A stretch of 64,000 nucleotides of DNA from Cristatella mucedo. Its lineage: Eukaryota; Bryozoa; Phylactolaemata; Cristatellidae. The notes below the pieces were generated by a model that saw only the letters and a list, made by a program, of their open reading frames with translations, was not told where the DNA came from and made no database searches. Shown piece after piece: positions 1 to 62,474 of this stretch. The stretch is from NCBI GenBank assembly GCA_009760855.2, contig WPIO01000094.1:992001-1056000 (forward strand), written 5' to 3'. The translations under genes were made by a program, and so were the position numbers. Each line of letters starts with the position of its first letter. The first letter of the stretch is position 1.

Positions 1-1179
1 GGGTTTGAGGATGTGAGAGCACGGCCAAGAACAGTGGCGGTAAAACCCACCGCACTCTGCTACCAGTGTCTCGGTTTTGTCTCCATTGACTGCAAGCACA
101 ACAAAAGGTCCTTTAAGCAGTCATCGGCTAAGGCTTAAGGTACTTGGCTTCGCAATATATCGCCACGATCCAGCATTTGGCTGCGCTGCCCCGGTGCCTA
201 GCGACTTCAACCCTAGACTTCTCGAACTCGCACTGAACGCCCAAAAACAACCGCCAGGGCCAATGCATGCAACCACGCACGACTGGGCTGCTAGCCTCAC
301 GGCATCGGGAGCACAATATACTATAAATGTAATAAATATAACAAATAAATATAAGCAGAATATAAAATACTACTGCCTCTATGGAGCTCCGTCCGTTGCC
401 ACAGGTGAACACAGGACTGATGGGACAGCAAAACCAACCTTCATGCTGATAAGCGAGTACCATGCAATGAATTCCTATTCCCACAGTAAAATGGCTCACT
501 GCAGGCTTGTCAGCAAGGCTGCAGTGAACCACGCAGGACTCAGCCATAGAGCAGGGCAAAATCCGTAGATTCCAACTGCGCAGCTTGGAGCGACCACTTA
601 AACTTGTCCATCAGGATATAGCGCTGCTCTTAAGGAGGCAGCAGCTCTCATATCTACCCAAGGGCGCTCATCTGGCGACCTTGGCATGACCTCTGGATAG
701 CAAACTGGCCACCAGCCGAGAAGGAAGCAACAGGTATGCTAAGTTGCTATTTAGGCAAAGGTCCAAGAGGATAAGAAGAAGCACGAGAGCTACACTGAAT
801 CATTTCCTCCCCACCCACCATGCCTACTGCCACCGTCACAGCCTCGAGAGATTAACCGGCAGTGGAAGATGCCCCTCAGTCTGCATAGGCACCAGCCACT
901 CCCCCTCGTGAAAAGAAGTCCACCACGACCACTAATACCACAGCTGCCGACCCAATCGTTTGCACCAAGCACCAAGAGAAGCAAGGTCGCGTGAGGAGAT
1001 AATATCACTGCTGCACGCCTCGCCCCATCCGCCCCCGGTGTGGAGCTCACCCTCGAGAAGAAAAAGGCAACACGACTATTCGCTCGAACCAGCAAGTTCC
1101 TGCATTTTGCGAATGGTAGCAGCGATGCAGGAGCGATTTGCTGGAGGCCGGGCCGCGCTCGCCAACCCGAGGCTCCTAC
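1..1179. other. RRP5 intron beyond E20; nothing recognised
   Basis: This lies downstream of the E20 donor on the gene strand. Open frames on both strands (such as 77-568 plus and 790-1095 minus) show no RRP5 S1 motif or other recognisable protein. The next RRP5 exon is presumably left of the window. Confidence 0.5.
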
Positions 1180-53407
<52,228 letters not shown>

Positions 53408-53685
53408 GGCTCTCTAGGGACGTCTGCGGTGCCGCTCGCTACAACACCAGCACCAGCGTGGCCAGTCGACCTTCAACTTGACGTTGTGCACCAGCAAGAA
53501 GCACTTGGTGAGCTAAATTTAGAAAGCGATGCCAGCTAACCAAACTTAAAATGGCTTATAGTATTTTATATAAAATATATAATATTTGAAGAGATCTATG
53601 TTATTAGAGACCCTGAAGCTACTAGCTTTCTTGTTAGTGCTTTCTAGGTGTACGCCTGTGTCCGCTGCGTTGCTGCGATCGCTCC
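53408..53685. promoter_or_regulatory. Shared divergent promoter region of RRP5 and ATP5MK
   Basis: The start codons of the two genes are 431 bp apart and point away from each other, so both promoters must lie between them or in the nearby 5'-UTR sequence. The left side is GC-rich and CpG-rich and continues into RRP5 exon 1. The middle (about 53550-53600) is AT-rich with TATA-like runs such as tattttatataaaatata. Transcription starts cannot be located from sequence alone. Confidence 0.7.
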
Positions 53686-53780
53686 GTAAGTTTGTTTGTC
53701 TGCGTTAGTGTCTCTTCCTCTCGTTCTTTTTCTTGCTCTCTCCCTCTCTTAAACACATAATCTTCTTTGCAAATTTGCAG
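53686..53780 (+). other. ATP5MK: Probable 95-bp 5'-UTR intron of ATP5MK
   Basis: A consensus donor (ctcc|gtaagtttg) at 53686 is followed by a long pyrimidine tract (tctcttcctctcgttcttt) and the acceptor caaatttgcag ending at 53780. Splicing would leave a 58-nt leader segment before the ATG at 53839. This is inferred from splice signals only. Confidence 0.55.
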
Positions 53781-53838
53781 TTGCCGTACGTCAGTGGTGG
53801 TTTGATTCTCCATTTATTTTGGCGTGCAGTTTTAGAAC

Positions 53839-53925
53839 ATGGCCGGTCACGCCGACGAGTCGCAGTATAAATTCACTGGCTGGCAGAAGAACTTCAACAC
53901 ATACACCAAGAAAGGCAGATTTAAC
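53839..53925 (+). CDS. ATP5MK: ATP5MK coding exon 1
   Basis: 29 codons from the ATG in gaacATGGCC (Kozak-like) to AAC, with the consensus donor GTAAGT. Carries the conserved QYKFTG and FNTYT...GRFN motifs. Confidence 0.95.
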
Positions 53926-55850
53926 GTAAGTCTCTCGTCTCCTGCTGCTCTTCCGTATAGGCGACCAGATACGAACAACTGTCTACTTTACGAAGCTGTG
54001 CTAAATCCGTTGCCGCTAGCCTAGCCGGTAAACCTGGCCGACGTCCGGTTTTACCCGGTCCTGCCTGGGGGGGGGGGGGTGGACGCTGTCGTTGTTTGCT
54101 CTGCTTTGCTTGCTCAGCACGTGGCTCTGCCCTGTGGAGAGACTGGGAGTATTTGTCGATTGTCAAGGGCCTGAGCTGTGCAATCCGCTGCTGTGCGATG
54201 CCCACGATTACGAGCTGAACTTGGACAATTAACCGTGAGTTATGAGTGACTACCAGGCCAGTGTCTAAGGCATGAGACTGACTGCCGTCGCTCTCGGGGA
54301 GCAACGCTCAGCTGGGTGTGGATGGCTCTTTGCGTAATAATGCAGCCGGTCGGGTGAGCTATCAACAGTCACTGTACTTGCCATTGTTACTGTGGTGTGA
54401 CAAATACCATAGGGCTCGTGAATTAGCCACGTTTCTGATGGAGTACATTCATTGGCAGACAGACGGCCTTTTACTTGTCTGCCGATTGTGATGCTTAATT
54501 TTGATCGTGATGCTGATATTCTTGCCACGAGCCTGGGCTCAGTGGTCAGGTACTGTTGAAGCTGTAATAGACAAGGACTGGGATCATCCTCCCTCGTAGT
54601 GAGATCTCTCTCCCTCCCGAGCTCTTTTGTGAACCACTATTAGCTTGCCTGCAAACAGATGGCTACAGGGATGGTTTGGTTTGCCTGAGCTTACATTTAC
54701 CGGACGTCTACACTTCAAACAAGGCCTCTCAGCTGTACACGTCCTTGAAATTCGATGATGGGAATTTTCTTTCCGGTCGTGTTCCATTCTTGTGTGCACG
54801 TGTAAATGAGAGCATGTCGGTGAATAGAGTGTGGATTGATCTTGGCTTGCTTGCTTTGTTTGCACCTATCTGGTATTGCTGGTGACAAGTGCAACTGCCC
54901 TCGTGATCGTGCTGTAAGAAAATGTCAATTATTCCCTGCCATGTCCTGTATTTTTGCTAGCATAGCTGCCGAGTTTATCGAGCTGCTGCTGCTGCTGCTG
55001 CATGATCTGCTGCTTCGACGCTGTTCTGCCTGTCGATGTGCCACGCCAAACCAGCTGTATCCTAGCCAAGGCTAGACCGGCATATGCTTGCGTGTTAGCT
55101 TCTTTGCTTAAGATTGCTCTCTATGGTGTCTTGCTGCTGCTGCCTTTCCTTGCTTGACCTCGTTTTGTCAAGTTCGTGCGTGTGAGTATTGTGCAGGTAG
55201 TGCCCACGAGTGTGTTCTGCAGACATGCATTGTCAGTGGGCCCAAGGATGGCTTTCAGTGCCAATTTGAAGCACCGAACTCCTCGAGGCTGCTCTGTAGA
55301 GCGATAGCTAGGTCGGGCGGTAGAAACCATAGCATTGAGTATGGCCAGTGTGTCTACTCAGGTCACTACCGGGGTCGTACAAGAGTGCCTTCCCTGCTCT
55401 ACACGAGCTGGGTTCGGTACTGTCCACTCCCTCTTCGCTTTCTGTTGACAGCTCGTTTGCTGTTACGTTCTTGGTCACGGTGTTCATCATCTGCTGTAGT
55501 GTCGGTAGCAGCTTCTACCGACTGCTATCCCCCCCTCCCGCCACCGCCTCCGGCTGGCACTGCTGGTATAGGAGATGGTGCTGGCTGGCTGCTGGACTGC
55601 GATTGCTGGAGCTCCAGGCCCCAAGCAGCCTGTTGGTCACGTGCAATATGGCCTGCCCATGCTTTATGTGTCACGCCTTTTCTCCTGTGTCATTAAGCAG
55701 GCGAGCGATTGTCGTCAAGTAAGTCGTGCTTCATCTTTTCAGATCGTGGCCAGCACTGTAGGCTTCTCGTTTCTGACGTACATGTGGCTGACAAGAGGGT
55801 CAAAGAGCAAGAGTATTGCTGCTCCTGCCTCGACCGGCAGCCATCATTGA
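53839..55850 (+). CDS. ATP5MK: ATP synthase membrane subunit k (DAPIT/USMG5) homologue
   Basis: This is a 64-residue protein in two coding exons. DAPIT is a small inner-membrane subunit of mitochondrial F1Fo ATP synthase, linked to dimer formation and stability. The first exon encodes MAGHADESQYKFTGWQKNFN followed by TYTKKGRFN, nearly the vertebrate pattern (MAG...QYQFTG.KK.FNSYT..GR.N). The second begins with a hydrophobic segment, IVASTVGFSFLTYMWL, matching the single membrane helix, then a basic TRGSKSK and a Ser/Ala/His tail. The phase 0 junction after Asn29 falls at the start of the helix. The family is usually about 58 residues. It diverges from RRP5. No canonical AATAAA was seen shortly after the stop. 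Confidence 0.95.
53926..55742 (+). other. ATP5MK: ATP5MK intron (1817 bp)
   Basis: Phase 0 intron, gtaagt ... catcttttcag. It holds a G13 run near 54068-54080 and short CTG runs (about 54983-55000). No transposon or non-coding RNA was recognised. Long open frames occur (for example 55154-55696), but they show no family resemblance and no conserved pattern. Confidence 0.85.
55743..55850 (+). CDS. ATP5MK: ATP5MK coding exon 2
   Basis: 35 codons and a TGA. One hydrophobic helix (IVASTVGFSFLTYMW) followed by basic residues, as expected of a single-pass inner-membrane protein. The acceptor is tcatcttttcag. Confidence 0.93.
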   Translation: MVASTVGFSFLTYMWLTRGSKSKSIAAPASTGSHH

Positions 55851-56650
55851 CCTGGAGGCTTCAGTTCAGTGGCTTACAGTGGCCACTGTCGACACAAGAG
55901 TGCTGCCGGAACACCCATCGTTCTACTTGCATTTGGCTAACCAGCTAGTAATGCTGTGGTGTTAGTCGCACGTGTGATGTGATTCCCTGAATAGATAACT
56001 AATAATGTAAGGTGTTAAGACTTGTCTATCTAGTTTTGTGCTATCAGCACAGTAGTTTGCCAGCTATCGAAACTGCCTACTGTAAGCCATAGCTTGAATT
56101 TAATGTTCATGTACTAAGGCTACCAGTAATCAATGCTGCTGCTCTGGATTGCCTAGCAAGATAGCCGAATGCTGTTTACAAACGAATCAGCCACTTGTTG
56201 GTCTTTACTGGTGTACCGGTCTGGTATTACTCAGCAACTGTTAAGACAAGAGTGCGCCAGCCAAGACTTCATACCCAGTTGTCCCCACAGACATAATTAA
56301 GTCATCACCTGGGGTTCAGTTCAGTGCTTCTCAAGCTGATATTTAAAAAAAAGCAAATGTATGTGTACAATGTGGTGCGGTCTGTCGGAAGTTTAAGCAC
56401 CTGGTGGCCATACTTGCCACAAAGTTTGAGGCTTTCGGTTGTAAAATATCACACTGCGTTAAGGATAAATTACTTGGCATTGACACAGCCATGGTGATCT
56501 TGAATGTCATGAAAATCAAGAATGTCATGTAATTAATTACTTAATCATGGGCTAATGGAAAGAGGCACCACAATGATTTCTAATCACCCACTGCATGCCG
56601 GCTGGTGTGGGAGCTAGGATTTTCCCTAGCTTCAGTTTTGTACCAGCCCC
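55851..56650. other. ATP5MK 3' flank; nothing recognised
   Basis: Presumably the 3' UTR and downstream sequence. No AATAAA signal was noticed close to the stop. No repeat family identified. Confidence 0.45.
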
Positions 56651-56654
56651 AAAG

Positions 56655-57965
56655 CCTCTGATTGCACAGGCCGTTAGACCAGCAAGAAGTGAGTTAGCAG
56701 AAGTCAAGACTGGATGACACAAATGCATGAACCAATTTAGATGGGGTATTCCTGTCTAAACAAGCCCGAATTTGAGCTATGTTATGTAGCTGAATGTAGG
56801 CAGTAGGCATTGTGGAGCTGATGTGGTCTAACGAAAGGTCACTTTGGAACAGGACACCTAGATTGTGTGCAGATTAAACCGAACATAAGCCGGCAGGGCC
56901 GATTTTGAGTCAGGTTTTTCAATTTCTGTATCACACTCGATTTGCCCATAACTAGGAAGTTGGTTTTATCGCCACTCGATTCCAGAAAGTTTGCAGTCAT
57001 CCATGTGGGGATGTCATCAATACATAACACCATGGGAGTTGAGAAAATTCGAGGTGCTCTAAGGCTGAGAGAGATCAAAGCAAAGGTGCCACTGAGTGTC
57101 ATCTACATAGAAGTGAAAGCCTAGATTGTCTCTGGCAATCACACCTGTTAGAGGGAGAGTATAAACCGTAAAATGAACAGGACGAAGGACTGATTCCTGA
57201 GGTACCCCATATTTCACAGGCTCCTCACATTATCTTTGTACATCCATACAAATAGTCGGCAGTCACCAGCTGAGATAGGACCTGAGCCACTGCGAAGCAG
57301 GGCCAGTGATGCCCAGGCGAGATGAGAGGCCTTCAAGAACTACTTGGTGATCAAAAGCTGCCGAAAAATAGAAAAAAGTAAAAATATAATTCATTTGTAT
57401 AGCGCCCCAAGAGAACTAAATCTCTATTCAGGCGCTTCACATATTATGCCTCGGGGCTCGAGCCCACGACCTCAGCCAGACCTTAGTCGGGGCGAGCACC
57501 TTAACCGCTGGACCAACCCAGCTCGGCAATAGAGCAAAACGAGAAGAGACCAGACCTAAATTTGTATTCCTAAGTAGGTCGTTACACACCCGAAGCAATG
57601 CCGACTCTGTGGAGTGATGAGCTCTAAAACCAGACTGGAACTTACTGGCATGGTTTGAAGTTGCAATATAGGAATTAAGCTGGTCTGCTACGACTCACTC
57701 CAGTATCCTCGATAGGAACTGTTGAAATGAGACTTGGTGGAAGTTGCTCAAGTTCTCTCCTGTCTAGTGTTGCTTTCTTGAGTAGTGGCATGAAAACAGC
57801 CCTTTTGAAAAGTGCTGGGACATAGCCTGAGGTTAATGACATATTAGTGATGTTAGTTATGCATGGCAGCAGCAGATCAATGTAGAAGTAGGACAGTGGG
57901 AATAGGGTCAGAGGGCTAGTTGTCTTCTTTGATTTGGAAATGAGCTTCAAACGAGGTCGTTAAGC
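56655..57965 (-). mobile_element. LINE-D copy, interrupted by SINE-A
   Basis: Minus strand, middle part of the element: DDIPTWMTANFLE region, the RT core in broken frames, and the upstream linker with YVPALFKRAVFMPLLKKATL. It lacks the 3' hairpin end. A minus-strand SINE-A sits at 57381-57527. Confidence 0.87.
57381..57527 (-). mobile_element. SINE-A copy nested in LINE-D
   Basis: Full-length minus-strand copy: tail ttgtatagcgccccaagaga, B-box-like ggctcgagcccacgacctca, A-box-like accttaaccgctggaccaac. LINE-D flanks continue on either side (aaaagctgccgaaaaataga; aacgagaagagaccagacct). Confidence 0.9.
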
Positions 57966-58555
57966 TGCAATAATCTTGTGGCATGAAATAAGAACGTTTC
58001 GCTCTGATGGAACGTATCGCTGTTGATGCAGCTGACCCTCAGCAAAGCTTGGTAGCATGTACACGTGCACCGGAGGACAGGCTATTATCCCCTCGACTGT
58101 AATTATGCCCTGCTATAATGAAGTCACCTTCTAGTCACGTGGCTGCTGCTGGGCTAGCGCCAAAACTATGACCGTGTAACAAAACCGCATGCACCAGCAA
58201 TCGCAGGGAAACTAAACAGTTAACCTACTAGTGAACCCTACGTACATCAGGACTACTAGGGGATGCAGAGTAACAGTGATTCAAGCATTCGCGAACGCCG
58301 CAGGTTTGTCCTTGGCCGCAGCTATATTTGTTTGAGACCAGTGGAGGTGTCTTGGGATGACAGTCCGCTATCGTCAACGAGCGACTGATTAAAAGGAGCC
58401 AGCCTCACGCATACACATGAATTGCTTTTTAGATCGCTTCAGCTGCTCAAGCCTAGGGGACCCATTGAACAACATACCACTCCGTAGCGAGGAATAAACG
58501 GCCACGCTGGCCGTGCTGTACAGAAGAATCAGACATCATTAAATGGTTAACAATT
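57966..58555. other. Intergenic tract; nothing recognised
   Basis: No features recognised. Confidence 0.4.
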
Positions 58556-58559
58556 TGCT

Positions 58560-59275
58560 GGTCAACTATGAGAGGTCTCACTCCCCAGATATCACCGGAT
58601 CAGCCCTTGAAGTTTTCAGCCTTCTTCTCAGAAAACTGTGCACATTTGTGCCTCCATAAAGTCGCATCAACTGAAGCAATTGCTGATTCGCAACCTGTGA
58701 CCTTCCTGAAGAGATCTCCCGAGGTTTCTGAATGCGGTGTGCTTAACTTAATACGGTCTAGTAAAAAGAGCTTGTCTCTTGAAGATTATATACCACGTGT
58801 ATTATATACGCACATATATATACATATATATATACACACGGTCTTCACTGGCAGAGAAACTAAGCTTAGCCGTTCACTGAGATTTTTAACGCTTGTCTGG
58901 AAATGGGTGGATGTAAGAAAGTCCTTCAAATCGGCCATCCCTAGACCGATGCTTAAAAAGCTTGGATTAGTTACAGAGGTCCTAGCAAACTATCGTTCAG
59001 TTTCCGTTATTCTTTTTCAGTCAAAAAAATTCTGAAAAATAGTCGGTAATCAGCTGGCAGAAAAAGTTGAAAACAATGAAACTTCAGAAAAACTTCAATC
59101 GAGATTGAGGCGGCGGCACTTCACCGAAACTGACCTCCTCCTTGCAACGAATGACATCCATCCTATGCAGCAACAATGACTGGAAAGTAACTGCCCAAGC
59201 AAACTGTGATATATGTTAGCTGCCTTCGACATTATTGATCACGATGTCCTACTTGAACGATTGGATTTACATTAG
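58560..59275 (+). mobile_element. LINE-E copy, pre-RT and early RT region
   Basis: Plus strand: a 155-residue frame with FKSAIPRPMLKKLGLVTEVL then ANYRSVSV, the conserved RT entry motif, followed in other frames by HFTETDLLLA and AAFDIIDHDVLLE. A TA/CA microsatellite (about 58805-58842) expanded inside it. Truncated at both ends. Confidence 0.83.
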
Positions 59276-59764
59276 TTATTCAATACAAGATCCTTATACA
59301 TCCACGCTCCGTCACAGGCGATTATTACTTTTCCTGCTTGTGTGTGAAATTGCTTCATCAATGAAAAAAGTCCGCATCCGCTTCCCACTCGCAGCTAGGC
59401 AGCAATTCGCAGAGCACAGCAGTCGCCCTCGCCTGAGAGCAGCCGAAGAGCAGCCGTTTCGTTTCGGGCGACGATTGGCTTGCTTGTTCCTTAGCTGAAC
59501 ATTCATTGGCTGACTCTTTCAGAACGTAGTTAAGTTGCATCACATCTGAAGAGCAGGAGTCGTGAAATTCATTGGCTCACGCCTCTGCTGTGCTGATTGG
59601 CTTGCCCCTGCTTCGCGGCTGTAACCCTTGGGTATTGGCCGGCGTGCGGTAGGGAGTGTACAGAGTGGACGCATTGCAATCAAGAACTCGATTGCCCAAT
59701 TCGAGTAAGCTTGGAAGTATCTCTTCAAATATTTTCGCAAAGCTGTTCGAAAAACCAGCGCGTT

Positions 59765-59920
59765 ATGGATCCCTTTATTCAAAACGACTACAAGGATCTT
59801 TCACTCAATCGGAATACGATACAGAGCCATAGTTATGTATTACATCGGACACTTAAAAAAAAAGATATCAGCTCCTGTCCTGTGACTCCTGGCGCTGACA
59901 CCATCAATGTTAAATCATAA
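59765..59920 (+). CDS. Unassigned small ORF, 51 residues
   Basis: Begins MDPFIQNDYKDLSLNRNTIQ, hydrophilic, ends GADTINVKS. The frame is open about 170 bp upstream without resemblance to anything. It could be a first exon or a short peptide, but I do not recognise it and chance is quite possible. No Kozak or TATA evidence. Confidence 0.2.
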   Translation: MDPFIQNDYKDLSLNRNTIQSHSYVLHRTLKKKDISSCPVTPGADTINVKS

Positions 59921-60039
59921 CTAGGCAAACCAGTTAGACCAAAATCATAGCAGCAGTAAATCGCAACAGGAGTTTGCACGGTAGCATTTATAACGCCCAG
60001 CAAATTAAGTCTTGTGCCTTTTAAGGCCAATATCCAACG

Positions 60040-60110
60040 GGGCCAGAAATAAAGTGCTGCAGGACCAGGTTCGTGGGTTCGGGTCCTGCACTTAACAACA
60101 TTTTATTGCC
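60040..60110 (+). mobile_element. tRNA-like SINE head remnant
   Basis: A B-box-like ccaggttcgtgggttcgggtcc-type phrase followed by ttttattgccactggctgcc, reminiscent of the SINE-B head and body. Too short for a firm call. Confidence 0.4.
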
Positions 60111-60359
60111 ACTGGCTGCCTCCTACTCCTTCTGACCGTGACCTACGACGAAATAATTATGTCCTACTTTCAACCGATGAGCGTCCGCTTTTGTAATGAA
60201 TAAGCCCCAACATTATAAAGGGCTGGAGTTTTTGCTACTTTCGAATCTTGTGCCCTAAATAGAATCCTGGCTCTCCAAGTGCCTTCCCGTCCGCGTATGA
60301 CACTAGATGTCTCATTGACAGGATGCCTTATAAATTAACTGCAGTACATTCTTTTGTAG

Positions 60360-60640
60360 GGACTCGTGGGCGCGCGATGGCGGCTCGACAACGAACGAAG
60401 CCCCCGCAAGCGAGCTGCGGTACTGACGACAACGGCTGTATTGTATCGTACGCAGGCCAACGCGAGAGAGCGACGTACGTACGGATGTAGCGGTAGTAGC
60501 CGTCGCGTAAGCAGCTCCGGAGCGTCAGTAGAGCAGACGGTAAGAGAAAAGGGAGAGAGACAGAGAGTGGACAGCGTCCGTACAGGCTGGTAGACAACCA
60601 AGAGGTTCCTCGCTGCAAGACTAGCGGGTCGCTCGGCCAC
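60360..60640. promoter_or_regulatory. CpG-rich patch with a possible first exon
   Basis: CpG density is clearly higher than in the flanks. On the plus strand an ATG at 60377 (cgcgcgATGGCG) opens MAARQRTKPPQASCGTDDNG... and runs 37 codons to a TAG. A GTACGT donor lies at 60475. It resembles the CpG-rich start of RRP5 but is unsupported by homology. Confidence 0.3.
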
Positions 60641-61560
60641 AGCTGACCCGTTGCAATTAAATCTAGCTTAGTCGGCCGTTACTCTCCAACTGCAGCGCCT
60701 AATGAGACGGAGTGGTCAGAGTCCGGCTGGGGCGGAACAGCTTTGTGGGCGCGGCCACGCCCGCACTTGACTTGTGCAATCTTTACTACCCTAAAGTTTT
60801 AGCTTCCTAGTTGCCTCAGAATTACTGCCAGAGCACTAGCGATTAGCCAATCACCTGTGTCAGTTACATTAGATAATAAGTGTCTGCAGGTATCGAAATA
60901 ACTCGGCCTTCACGGTAACAAAACTCGCCGCAAAAAATATGTGCAAATGCTTCTAAATGATGCTCAATTGCAAGTAATGCCTCTTGCACTGCTTAAGATG
61001 AGCCTTGATTCCGACGGCTTGAAAAGTATTTTTTCGGAAATATGCACTTTGCTGTGACTGCCGCTTCGGGATTTGCATGATTTCCGAAGGTAGCTTTTTA
61101 GACCACTGAATTTTGGCAGAGCAAGCTGCAACCCCAGGTTACAGGTGCCCAATTCCGCAATCAGCGCGTGCCTTAATTGAGCTAATATGAAAAACCAATG
61201 TTTAAATAAAAGGCTCCTCAATTCATAAAGTACGCCAGAATTTGACTTGAGCATGTCATTACAAATTGAAAGCTGTGGCTTTTTAAGCCCTATGATGACA
61301 GCTGCATCGAAAAGTAGCCTCAAAGCTGACCCCTTAACTCTTAATGCCTTTAGCACAGGAGACCAGAGGTGCCGCAGGCTTCGGGACCGCTTCCCACTCT
61401 AGGCGAAATTCTCAGGCTCGCATCGGACGGCGTAGACTAGTTGCTCAGCACTTGTAAAAATAGTCGCAAACAGAAACTATACACTCGCACAAAGCGATTA
61501 CCAAAGGTCAAATGCAATTGGCGAATAAACTGCAGTCTTCACCAACAAGAGCAGCGCGTG
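60641..61560. other. Intergenic tract; nothing recognised
   Basis: A 130-residue minus-strand frame at 60964-61356 is long for this composition but matched nothing familiar. Confidence 0.4.
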
Positions 61561-61566
61561 CAATAG

Positions 61567-61875
61567 ACGCTGGTCGTTAGTGATGTATGTCGAAAGCTTG
61601 GCGAACGTTCCTGCTCCTTGGAAGTGCTCCATCTAAAGAGCAGTAGGTGCTGCGTCAAAGCTCGTAGGTGTGCCGATATTCGCGCATATGATGCCATCTA
61701 TCGAGAGCACCAGTGCCTTAATAACGAGTCCGCGTCGTTGGAGTTAGGCAGTTCGATGTACGCCATAGCCAAAGACGGCCGCGAATGCACAGCGCTGCCG
61801 GTACAGATTGTTCACAGGTCGACCAATAAAGTACAACTCACTGATGATCTCTTTATGAAATTGAAAGAAGTGTAA
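61567..61875 (+). CDS. Unassigned ORF or exon, 102 residues
   Basis: Open from just after a TAG at 61564 (preceded by gcgtgcaatag, a weak acceptor-like phrase) to a TAA. It includes KARRCADIRAYDAIYREHQC and LTDDLFMKLKEV, a mixed, protein-like composition with no low complexity. I recognise no family. It may be a 3'-terminal exon of an unknown gene, a transposon-derived fragment, or chance. Confidence 0.3.
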   Translation, partial: TLVVSDVCRKLGERSCSLEVLHLKSSRCCVKARRCADIRAYDAIYREHQCLNNESASLELGSSMYAIAKDGRECTALPVQIVHRSTNKVQLTDDLFMKLKEV

Positions 61876-62470
61876 CAGCATTCATTTGCAAGCCTTTGCT
61901 AGCTCGAGATAAACCGATTACGTCAAGGGCACACAGGACTGAGTGTTGTTAGAAATAGCCAAAAGAAACGCTGAAAGGCGAAGTCTGCCGCACGCTTGTG
62001 TTTCTGCATGCATTACTTTTACTCCTTAACGTGCACTTTGGAATATAGCTACGTGCGGCTTTTTCGAAGTTACGGTTATTATATACGCTATCGATCTTCA
62101 TTTGGCTCCGAATTTCTCTACTGCTTCGTTTCGCGCAATTTAGAAATTTTTAGTTGGAAAGTTTTTTAATTCAAACAGTGCAGCAAGGGTTTCTTGCAAT
62201 TTTACGGCGCCAGGATTGGGGACGACAGCACAATTTTTCTTGTAGCAGTGCCTTATGGGAAATTGTGATCGGAATGAAGAAAAGGCCGGGTTACAAACCA
62301 CGTCCGGTATATGATTTGGCTCATAATATAAGTACTGTCTGCACTGGGAGATGCACCCGTTCTCCTTCTCTTGATTCGTCTGAGCTACTTGCCGGACATT
62401 CTTGATTCACGCGCCTGGACATCCGGCGGGGGCAAACGCGAACGCGTTTATTTAAGGGTGATAGCAGAAC
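61876..62470. other. Intergenic tract; nothing recognised
   Basis: An 83-residue plus-strand frame (62154-62405) is unassigned. Confidence 0.4.
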
Positions 62471-62474
62471 GATA

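Noticed and set aside
55154-55722. Long overlapping plus-strand frames (up to 180 residues)
   Set aside because: They lie inside the ATP5MK intron and have no recognisable domain. The stretch is G+C- and CTG-rich, which favours chance open frames.
60964-61356. 130-residue minus-strand open frame
   Set aside because: No recognisable motif, no clear start context and no partner exons. Noted as unassigned only.
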